64,000 nt of DNA from Marinobacter subterrani (GTDB lineage: Bacteria; Pseudomonadota; Gammaproteobacteria; Pseudomonadales; Oleiphilaceae): the NCBI RefSeq assembly GCF_001045555.1, contig NZ_LFBU01000001.1, forward strand, positions 744,001 to 808,000, in the 5' to 3' direction. A program made the translations under genes and the position numbers. The notes beneath the pieces were generated by a model. It was given only the letters and a program-made list of their open reading frames with translations. It was not told where the DNA came from and searched no databases. Numbering within the stretch: position 1 is the stretch's first letter; the number at the start of each line of letters is the position of its first letter. Below, piece by piece: positions 57,765-64,000 of this stretch.

Positions 57765-59203
57765 GGCCGCCCCTCCCCGGTTTTTTCCCCGGACAGCTCG
57801 GCTTCGGCAAGATTCTGCAGGGCAAGATACTCGTACAGGTGGGCGATCTGTTGTGCGGTTTTATCGAGCGCGAACGCCATCCGTTGATCCTGGCTGGCAA
57901 CGTACTCGAGTGTCATGGTGTCCAGCGCCGTCTCGGCGTCGCGCCGCAGGCCTTGCACCGAGGACATCAATGCCTCGTTCCTGCGCTTCAGCGCCAGCGC
58001 CTGGTCACGCAGTGCCCTCAGAACTCCCGGTCGCTCGGATACCCTTTGATCGAGGGAGTGCAGTTTTTCCCGGGTATCCGCCAGGGTTTTCGACAGCTTG
58101 GCCAGACGGCTTTCCTGGCCAGCATCCAGCGTTTGGGCCAACAACTGGTCGAGCCGCGCCCTCAGGTCGGCCCCCTGCTTGGCGAGCGCTGTTGTGCCGG
58201 TACCGGCAGCCCGCCCCCCAACCAGGGCAATCTGCTCCGCCAACACACTCGCAAAGACCTGCAGATCCCGCTGGAAACCGGCAAGCTGAGTCTCCATCGC
58301 TTCCAGGGTGGCGACCCGCCCTGCGGCCTGCTGGGCTTCCGGCTGTTCCATGAAGCGGAGCAGGTAGGCCGTGCGTGGCTGGGCCAGTTTCCGGCTGTCG
58401 GCCAGGAACCAGTCGACGCCGGTTTCGCCGGCGTCTTCCACCAGGCTTTTGTACGCCCCTTCACTCCGGATTTTGTCCGCCAGTTTGCGCAGCGTCACCC
58501 GCTCACTTTCAAAGGCGGCGTTGGCCGCCAGATACGCCTCCCCGGCCTGGCCGAGATAGCCAGAGAGATCGTATCCCCGGCCCATGGCAATCCATGCGTC
58601 GGCAACGCCCGGGTACGCCAGGGGGTATTTCCGCGCCCGGTGCCAGCTCTGCATGGCAGCCCGGTGGTTGTTCCTTTGCGAGAGCGCCAGGCCATGAAGG
58701 TAGAGCGCTCTTGGCGTATTGAAGCTGTCCAGCGCCACCTTTTCCAGAAAGCCGATCGCCTTCTCGTACTCCTCATGCTGATAGGCAAGGTAGCCGGCTC
58801 TTATGAGCAGGCGGTTGCGAAGGTCTTCCCGGCGTGCCGACTTTTCCTCCGCCTCCAGCATCGCCATTGCGACCCTCAGGGCAACGAGCGCGCGGGCGGG
58901 ATTCAGATCTTCCCGGGCATAATCGGTCGACAGATTGAGATAGCCAACCGCGGCCCAGTACCCCGCTTTCATTTCAGCAAGGACGCGCCCGGCCTCGTCC
59001 GTCTGGCCGTTCAACCGGGCCTCTTCCGCCTGCTGATAAAGCTCCCGCTGGTGCCTGTCGCCCAGATCGATACCCAGGCCGCTCGCCTGCCTGAACTGTT
59101 CCAGGCCTGCCCGGATATCAGCCGGCAAATCCGATGAGGCAGAAACCATCAACGGGCTGGTCACAAAAAGCGCAAGGCTTATGAGCAGGGTACGGAAGGT
59201 CAT
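57761..59203 (-). CDS. Exported TPR/coiled-coil protein
   Basis: A 480-residue protein with a signal peptide (LLISLALFVTSPLMVSA), TPR-like repeats (about 30-225, e.g. GYLAYQHEEYEKAIGFLEKVA) and a long C-terminal coiled-coil region (about 290-455, e.g. LEAMETQLAGFQRDLQVF). No catalytic motif. It overlaps the 940-residue protein gene by four bases and lies six bases after the first gene of the operon. Likely a periplasmic structural part. Confidence 0.8.
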   Translation of the reverse strand: MTFRTLLISLALFVTSPLMVSASSDLPADIRAGLEQFRQASGLGIDLGDRHQRELYQQAEEARLNGQTDEAGRVLAEMKAGYWAAVGYLNLSTDYAREDLNPARALVALRVAMAMLEAEEKSARREDLRNRLLIRAGYLAYQHEEYEKAIGFLEKVALDSFNTPRALYLHGLALSQRNNHRAAMQSWHRARKYPLAYPGVADAWIAMGRGYDLSGYLGQAGEAYLAANAAFESERVTLRKLADKIRSEGAYKSLVEDAGETGVDWFLADSRKLAQPRTAYLLRFMEQPEAQQAAGRVATLEAMETQLAGFQRDLQVFASVLAEQIALVGGRAAGTGTTALAKQGADLRARLDQLLAQTLDAGQESRLAKLSKTLADTREKLHSLDQRVSERPGVLRALRDQALALKRRNEALMSSVQGLRRDAETALDTMTLEYVASQDQRMAFALDKTAQQIAHLYEYLALQNLAEAELSGEKTGEGRP

Positions 59204-59209
59204 GGCAAC

Positions 59210-59758
59210 CTACTTCCACTCAACAATCGAAACCCGGGGTTCATAGTCTGGCGCACGCGCTTCCAGACTCATCTGAAGCCGCAGGGCGCCCGGGCGCTTG
59301 CTGAACCGGTATACCGACTCACGCCGGACGAAGTCCTCATTGGCGGAGCGGGCCGTAATAACCGTCTTCAGCTCATGCTCGCCGTTCCGGAGATTGCCGA
59401 TAAACAGTTGCTGAATACCGCCACGTTCGAGGGACGCCCGTTCTCTTTCGCTGTACAGGTGTGAGGCGACGGGCTGGCCGTTCAGGAAAAGCTCCACCGA
59501 ATCAAGATCAAGCGCCTCCCGGCTCTGAAGTGTCAGAAAAACTGCCAGTCGCGTATTGGCGGGATGCAACAGCTTCTGTTCCAGGGCAAAAACCGTGTCG
59601 GAGTGCCTGTCCACCTCAGCGCCCAGGGCCTGGATTCTCTCATCAAGGGCGGAGGCCGCCAGTACCGGCGCTGAGAGCAGCAGAAAAGAAAACAGCCAGC
59701 CGGTCAATAAGCCGAGTTCATGAATCCGGCGCTTTTGTAGAAGTTGTATGCCGAACAT
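59210..59758 (-). CDS. Exported protein, first gene of the TolQR-like operon
   Basis: A 182-residue protein with a signal peptide (LTGWLFSFLLLSAPVLAASA), a short coiled coil, and a beta-rich domain with a repeat-free mature part (LFLNGQPVASHLYSERERASL; SVYRFSKRPGALRLQMSL). AGGAGG is directly before the ATG at 59758, which rules out the longer open frame upstream. I do not recognise it. The operon promoter should lie between here and the divergent structured RNA. Confidence 0.75.
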   Translation of the reverse strand: MFGIQLLQKRRIHELGLLTGWLFSFLLLSAPVLAASALDERIQALGAEVDRHSDTVFALEQKLLHPANTRLAVFLTLQSREALDLDSVELFLNGQPVASHLYSERERASLERGGIQQLFIGNLRNGEHELKTVITARSANEDFVRRESVYRFSKRPGALRLQMSLEARAPDYEPRVSIVEWK

Positions 59759-59875
59759 AAGCCTCCTGCCTGAGTAACCCGCGCAAACTTGTGTAACAGA
59801 ACGGAAGAAAGCGTAACACTTGGTAACCGCCAAGAACGGTATCCAGATCACCAAATGGAAAACAGAGAGCGAACG

Positions 59876-60086
59876 ATGAGTGTCGAGTTATTTGACAGAG
59901 ACAGGGATAACTACAGCAGCTTGGCCATGGCACAGAAATGCGGGAACCCGCAACCACTTGATTTAAATACCGTTAACTCAAGTGGCCCTGTAATTGCTGA
60001 TGGGGAGGCGACGGGAGCGCCGAACAGGCAACCCCCGTTTGATATGCCGAGCTTTGCCGATGCCCTCAACCGCATCGGCTTTTTTT
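59876..60086 (+). ncRNA. Putative free-standing structured small RNA
   Basis: Hairpins follow one another on the plus strand: GCGGG-AA-CCCGC (59940-59951), CCACTTGA/TCAAGTGG (59954-59985, perfect 8 bp, 16-base loop), a nested stem GGGG with GGCG/CGCC and CCCC (60002-60035), and terminator GCCGATGC/GCATCGGC plus seven T (60056-60086). No plus-strand gene follows, so it is not a leader. The 5' end is unknown. I found no match by eye to common riboswitch classes. An 81-codon frame overlaps it. Confidence 0.5.
60056..60086 (+). terminator. Rho-independent terminator of the putative small RNA
   Basis: Perfect 8-bp stem (60056-60063 with 60072-60079), 8-base loop and T-run at 60080-60086. It faces plus-strand transcription. 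Confidence 0.85.
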
Positions 60087-60090
60087 ATTC

Positions 60091-60151
60091 GGGGTCAGAT
60101 GAAATTGGGGTCAGATGAAAATTTCATCTGACCCCAATTTCATCTGACCCC
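60091..60151. repeat. Second 61-bp perfect palindrome
   Basis: Arms of 30 bases (60091-60120 and 60122-60151) are perfect complements around one A. Compared with the copy at 30351-30411, positions 15-16 of the left arm read TT instead of AG, and the right arm changes to match. It lies directly after the stop of the CoxE-like gene (minus strand) and after the small-RNA terminator. Confidence 0.9.
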
Positions 60152-60155
60152 AAGT

Positions 60156-61334
60156 TTACTTGCTGAGTTGCCTCATGGCCGATTCGAGGCCTTCGACGGT
60201 GAGCGGGTACATGTGATCATTCACCAGTTGGCGGGTCATGGCCAGGGAGCCACCGTTACCCCAGTAGCTTTCCGGCAACGGATTGAGCCAGACCACCTTG
60301 CGGAAGTGATCGGAAATACGCTGGAACCAGGCGGCGCCGGCTTCCTCATTCCAGTGCTCTATCGAGCCGCCGGGGTGGGAAATCTCATAGGGCGCCATGG
60401 TGGCATCGCCCACAAAGATCACCTTGTAGTCGGGGGTGTATTTGTGAAGGATATCCCAGGTGCTCATGGTCTCGTTCATCCGGCGGATGTTGTTCTTCCA
60501 CACACTCTCGTAGAGAAAGTTGTGGAAGTAGAAATATTCCATGTGCTTGAACTCGAGACGCGCGGCCGAGAACAATTCCTCACAGACACGGATATGCGGG
60601 TCCATGGAGCCACCGACATCGAAGAAGATCAGCACCTTAACCGCGTTGTGCCGCTCCGGCACCATTTTCAGGTCCAGATAGCCGGCATTCCGGGCCGTTG
60701 ACCGGATGGTATCGTCCATATCCAGCTGGTCGGCCGCGCCCTGGCGCGCGAACTTTCTGAGCCGCCGTAGCGCTACCTTGATGTTCCGGATACCCAGGGT
60801 GATGCTGTCATCCAGATCCTTGTATTCCCGCTTTTCCCAGACCTTCACCGCCCGGCCATGGCGGCCGTTCTTCTGGCCGATCCGGAAGCCTTCGGGGTTG
60901 TAGCCATTGGCGCCGAAGGGCGAAGTACCGCCGGTGCCGATCCATTTGTTACCGCCGGCATGGCGCTCCTGCTGCTCCTCCATGCGCTTCTTGAAGGTTT
61001 CGATCAGCTCCTCGAGACCACCGAGAGAGTCAATCCTGGCCTTCTCCTCCTCGGACAGGTGCTTTTCGAACTCGGCCCGCAGCCAGTCATCCGGAATCAG
61101 CGCTTCCAGAAGGTCGTCCAGGTTCTGGATGCCCTCGAAATACGCCTGGAAGGCCCGGTCGAACTTGTCGAAGTGGCGCTCATCCTTGACCAGGCACAGA
61201 CGGGCCAGGTAGTAGAACTCTTCCATGTCGGCAAAGGCCAGCCGGTGCTGCAGGGCTTCCAGCAGATCCAGAAATTCCCGCAGGCTGGCCGGTACCTTCG
61301 CTCGCCGGACTTCGAGAAAAAAATCAATCAACAT
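60156..61334 (-). CDS. CoxE-like von Willebrand factor A domain protein
   Basis: A 392-residue soluble protein with a charged helical N-terminus and a C-terminal VWA domain whose metal site reads DVGGS (Asp239 to Ser243), with FFD before it. It follows a MoxR ATPase gene, the usual pairing for VWA/MoxR chaperone systems that insert metals or remodel protein complexes. The target is unknown here. Start M1 is the first in-frame ATG after the MoxR stop by 34 bases. Confidence 0.9.
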   Translation of the reverse strand: MLIDFFLEVRRAKVPASLREFLDLLEALQHRLAFADMEEFYYLARLCLVKDERHFDKFDRAFQAYFEGIQNLDDLLEALIPDDWLRAEFEKHLSEEEKARIDSLGGLEELIETFKKRMEEQQERHAGGNKWIGTGGTSPFGANGYNPEGFRIGQKNGRHGRAVKVWEKREYKDLDDSITLGIRNIKVALRRLRKFARQGAADQLDMDDTIRSTARNAGYLDLKMVPERHNAVKVLIFFDVGGSMDPHIRVCEELFSAARLEFKHMEYFYFHNFLYESVWKNNIRRMNETMSTWDILHKYTPDYKVIFVGDATMAPYEISHPGGSIEHWNEEAGAAWFQRISDHFRKVVWLNPLPESYWGNGGSLAMTRQLVNDHMYPLTVEGLESAMRQLSK

Positions 61335-61368
61335 AAAACGTGACTCTTGCCAATGTTCTTGCTGAGAA

Positions 61369-62211
61369 TCAGCTGCGGCGGCGCGCCATGAATGCGAGCT
61401 TCTGCAACAGATGCACGTCCTGCTCGTTCTTCACCAGGGCACCGTACAGTGGCGGCAGCGCCGAGCTGGTATCCTTCTCCTGCAACATTTTGGCGGACAG
61501 CTCATCAGCCATGAGCAGCTTCAGCCAGTCAATCAGCTCCGAGGTAGAAGGCTTCTTCTTGAGCCCCGGTACCTTGCGCACATCGAAGAACACTTCCAGG
61601 GCATCACGAACGATTGCCTGTTGCAGTCCCGGGAAGTGAACATCCACGATACTCTGCATGGTGTCATGGTCCGGGAAACTGATGTAGTGGAAGAAACACC
61701 GGCGCAGGAACGCATCGGGCAGTTCCTTCTCATTGTTGCTGGTGATCACGATGATCGGGCGGTGTCTGGCCCGGACCGATTGCTGGGTCTCGTAGACAAA
61801 AAACTCCATCCGGTCGAGCTCGAGCAGGAGGTCGTTCGGGAACTCAATGTCCGCCTTGTCGATTTCATCGATCAGCAGCACCACCTGTTCTTCAGACTCA
61901 AAGGCCTCCCAGAGCTTGCCCTTGACGATGTAGTTGCTGATGTCCTTGACCTTCTCGTCGCCCAGTTGGGAGTCGCGCAGGCGCGAAACCGCGTCGTACT
62001 CATAGAGTCCCTGCTGGGCTTTGGTCGTGGACTTGATATGCCACGGAATCAGCCTCATACCCAGGCCTGCGGCCATTTCCTCCGCCAGCAGGGTTTTCCC
62101 GGTGCCCGGCTCGCCCTTGATCAACAGCGGACGCTGGAGCGTGATCGCGGCGTTGACGGCCATTTGCAGGTCATCGGTGGCAACGTATTTCTCGGTACCG
62201 GTAAACTTCAT
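61369..62211 (-). CDS. MoxR-family AAA ATPase
   Basis: A 280-residue AAA+ ATPase with Walker A GEPGTGKT (33-40), Walker B LLIDEIDKAD (around 111-120) and the sensor segment ITSNNEKELPDAF. MoxR proteins act as chaperones with VWA proteins. It lies between the CoxE-like gene and the membrane VWA gene, all on the minus strand. It may also serve the DUF58/TgpA pair at 23-26 kb, which lacks its own MoxR; that is speculation. Confidence 0.92.
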   Translation of the reverse strand: MKFTGTEKYVATDDLQMAVNAAITLQRPLLIKGEPGTGKTLLAEEMAAGLGMRLIPWHIKSTTKAQQGLYEYDAVSRLRDSQLGDEKVKDISNYIVKGKLWEAFESEEQVVLLIDEIDKADIEFPNDLLLELDRMEFFVYETQQSVRARHRPIIVITSNNEKELPDAFLRRCFFHYISFPDHDTMQSIVDVHFPGLQQAIVRDALEVFFDVRKVPGLKKKPSTSELIDWLKLLMADELSAKMLQEKDTSSALPPLYGALVKNEQDVHLLQKLAFMARRRS

Positions 62212-62229
62212 GGGTCTGGTTCCTGTCGG

Positions 62230-64000
62230 TTACTTTTTCGGATCTTTTTCGTCGGCTTGTTTTTTCGGATCGTTATCCGGCAAACCGGATTCATCCTCAT
62301 CGAAATCGGGCAGATCGTCGAACTCGGACAGGTCAAAATCCTCCAGTCCGAATTCTTCGTCGTCTTCTTCCTCCGGAGCGTCGGCATCGGAGGGATCGGC
62401 AACATCTTCCAGCTCCGGGATTTCCTCGTCCGCTTCGTGTTCATCGATGACCGCCTCGAGTTCCGACATATCGTCGGCCGGAGCCTCTTCGGTGACCTCC
62501 GGTATTTCCTCCGGTTCTGGTTCTGGTTCTGGTTCTGGTTCCGGTTCCGGTTCTGGCTCAGGTTCCGGCTCGGCTTCTGGCTCCGGATCGGCATCCTCTT
62601 CCAGATCGTCGATCGTTTCCCGATCAGCCGCAGCGGCGGCCTGGGCTTCCTGGTGCTTGCGACGTTGGCGGATGACGGCCCAGACCACGCCGGCTAACAG
62701 GGCAATGCCACCGGCACCCGCCGCAAGCACCCAGAGGGGAACCGGCAAGGCGCTGGTGTCTTCCTCCGGATCCTGGGCATTCGGTGCCGCAGTATCTGCG
62801 GGCGTTGCAGAGGTCTTTTCAGGTGGCGCTGAGGGCTCTTTACCCTGAGCTAATGGCTCCTCCACCTGACTGACATCGATGGGCGGAACAATTGTTGGCT
62901 GGGCCTGTTCAACAGGGGGTACTGGCACTTCGGCCTTCGGCTGCGGCTCTTGCGGCAAACCGGCAACCGAGCCATCCGGGGCGGCGCCTTCCGGAACGGT
63001 ATATCCCACCGACGCGCTGAACTTGCGGCTGAAGGTCTGGCCGTCCGCGATGACCGCAATCTCGTACAGGCCCGGGGCCGGCAGGCGATTGACCGTATCA
63101 CGGTAGATGCCGTCTTCCGGCGGCTGCCCTTCTGACAGAACCTTGGTTCCGCTGCGACCATCCTCGGAGGTGATGGTCAGACTGACCTCCAGAACTCCGA
63201 GGAAGTCCGGATTGGTGATCTTGTCCTGCTGTTCGAAAAACGCGATCTCGATAGCCAGCGGCTCTTGCGCAGAGAAGCTGGTGGACAACGGGTTGACTAC
63301 CATTCGCAGGTCGCTGACAACCGTCACCCGGCTGCCCTCACCCAGTTCGCCGTTGATACGCCACTGGCCTGCCACCGGCTCATTCACCGTAATCAGGTCG
63401 TACCCGGCTTCACGAACCCAGCGGACGTTATCCGGCGAATCCGCCAGGTTAACCACCTTTTCGTCCGGTCGGATCAGCTCCAGTTCCCGCGTGGCGGAGG
63501 TTTCGGCTTCGCCCCAGAAAATCAGGGCGGTGAATTCCCGAACGCCGTCGTCAACGGTAAAGCCATTGCCCTCAATGGGAATCTGCTCCTGGGGGGCGGC
63601 CGTGTTCAGGGCCTCCAGGAATGCGAGGTTCAGTTCATCTGCGGTTTCCGCAACCTGGTAGCGGCCGCCAGACATTTTGGCCAGCGCTCTAAGAAACTCG
63701 GTATCACCGGCCTCAGACAGCGCAATCGGGTGGAAGGTGGCGCCGTTGGCAACCAGCGCCGGCACAACCTTTTCCAGAATGCGCTGCTCCTCGGCGGCAT
63801 TGGCAGCCGGATCTTTGGAAATGTCGACCTTGCCATCGGTCAGCAGAATGAAGTGCGTCCGGCTCAGATCACCGTCGGTGTAGTAGCCATCGCTGGCCAC
63901 TTCAATGGCTTTGCCCAGGTTGGTTCTCAGGGCCACGGAATTGATCTGCTCCGAGCGCTCTATGGCGGTTTCGCGCCACTGACCGGTCACCTCGCGGTGC
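62230..64000 (-). CDS. Membrane VWA protein with (EP)n and acidic tail, 5' end outside window
   Basis: The visible C-terminal part (about 590 codons) contains the end of a von Willebrand A domain (THFILLTDGKVD, GGRYQVAET), a beta-rich periplasmic part, one membrane helix (LWVLAAGAGGIALLAGVVW) and an acidic cytoplasmic tail with a long alternating Glu-Pro run coded by GGTTCT-like hexamers (62513-62580). The frame remains open at the window edge, so the N-terminus, including the metal site, is missing. It precedes MoxR by 18 bases. The tail resembles FimV only in being acidic. Confidence 0.85.
   Translation of the reverse strand, partial: HREVTGQWRETAIERSEQINSVALRTNLGKAIEVASDGYYTDGDLSRTHFILLTDGKVDISKDPAANAAEEQRILEKVVPALVANGATFHPIALSEAGDTEFLRALAKMSGGRYQVAETADELNLAFLEALNTAAPQEQIPIEGNGFTVDDGVREFTALIFWGEAETSATRELELIRPDEKVVNLADSPDNVRWVREAGYDLITVNEPVAGQWRINGELGEGSRVTVVSDLRMVVNPLSTSFSAQEPLAIEIAFFEQQDKITNPDFLGVLEVSLTITSEDGRSGTKVLSEGQPPEDGIYRDTVNRLPAPGLYEIAVIADGQTFSRKFSASVGYTVPEGAAPDGSVAGLPQEPQPKAEVPVPPVEQAQPTIVPPIDVSQVEEPLAQGKEPSAPPEKTSATPADTAAPNAQDPEEDTSALPVPLWVLAAGAGGIALLAGVVWAVIRQRRKHQEAQAAAAADRETIDDLEEDADPEPEAEPEPEPEPEPEPEPEPEPEPEEIPEVTEEAPADDMSELEAVIDEHEADEEIPELEDVADPSDADAPEEEDDEEFGLEDFDLSEFDDLPDFDEDESGLPDNDPKKQADEKDPKK

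Larger units (their letters stand above)
59759..60155. other. Intergenic region with structured RNA and palindrome (397 bases)
   Basis: From left to right: the promoter region of the TolQR-like operon, a plus-strand series of four hairpins ending in a terminator (59940-60086), and a 61-bp palindrome (60091-60151) four bases from the stop of the CoxE-like gene. A plus-strand frame of 81 codons (59876-60118) exists but uses rare AGA, TTA and AAT codons and reads into the palindrome, so I do not call it a gene. Confidence 0.7.

Noticed and set aside
59940..60086. Known riboswitch (c-di-GMP-I, glycine, cobalamin, fluoride, guanidine)
   Set aside because: None of the conserved core sequences of these classes is present by eye, and no gene follows on that strand.
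59876..60118. 81-codon protein gene
   Set aside because: It uses AGA, TTA and AAT codons that are rare in the neighbours, its end reads through a terminator into a palindromic repeat, and the same bases form four consecutive hairpins.
60156..64000. MoxR-VWA set as a defence (McrBC-like) system
   Set aside because: No nuclease, DNA-binding or restriction partner is seen; the genes fit a chaperone type of MoxR/VWA system.

Overview
The window looks like a chromosomal segment of a marine gammaproteobacterium close to Marinobacter (Pseudomonas-like relatives are the nearest well-known reference). This is inferred from protein likeness, moderately high GC, dense gene packing, and blocks of gene order known from Pseudomonas: leuC-leuD-leuB-asd-fimV-truA-trpF-accD-folC, prmB/aroC/MFS, holB-pilZ, and cysB/cysH-thrH-pabB. 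I see no rRNA, tRNA, intact insertion sequence, prophage or CRISPR array. Almost everything is chromosomal core; the unusual material lies in the intergenic repeats, two putative small RNAs and one envelope-motor operon.

Layout. 1-13.7 kb, all on the minus strand: leuC, leuD, leuB, asd, fimV, truA, trpF, trpB, trpA, accD and folC (cut by the window edge), covering leucine, lysine/threonine and tryptophan synthesis, a polar pilus-assembly scaffold, fatty-acid initiation and folate. A LysR regulator diverges from leuC. 15-26 kb, minus strand: an MFS transporter with no normal start codon, aroC, prmB, a patatin, a DUF4892/OmpA-like protein, an alpha/beta hydrolase, pilZ, holB, and a TgpA transglutaminase/DUF58 pair. 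26.3-28.8 kb: three exported proteins of unknown role. 29-36 kb: pabB, thrH, cysH, cysB and a large MalT/AlkS-type regulator, followed by a direct-repeat site and a putative terminated small RNA. 36-51 kb: dinG, gspB, exeA, a DUF3336 patatin, an MlaA-like protein, a thioesterase, a KAS III-like enzyme, hrpA, fadD and a MaoC hydratase, mostly lipid and envelope functions.

51.4-59.8 kb is a tightly packed nine-gene operon: TolQ/ExbB-type channel, two ExbD/TolR proteins, a TonB/AgmX-like protein, TPR proteins and further exported proteins. It resembles in outline the Agl/Glt force-transducing machinery of myxobacteria and is the best candidate here for an undescribed system. One ExbD has Asn where the proton-carrying Asp is expected. 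59.9-60.1 kb holds a series of hairpins ending in a strong terminator, a likely free-standing RNA. 60.2-64 kb: a CoxE-like VWA protein, a MoxR ATPase and a second, membrane-anchored VWA protein that runs off the window.

Intergenic DNA carries three repeat families: four 57-bp tandem units with REP-like palindromes (plus one inverted and one distant copy), two 103-bp elements with perfect 24-bp terminal inverted repeats in opposite orientation, and two 61-bp perfect palindromes about 30 kb apart. In the last two families the copies differ in sequence but the differences keep the arms complementary.
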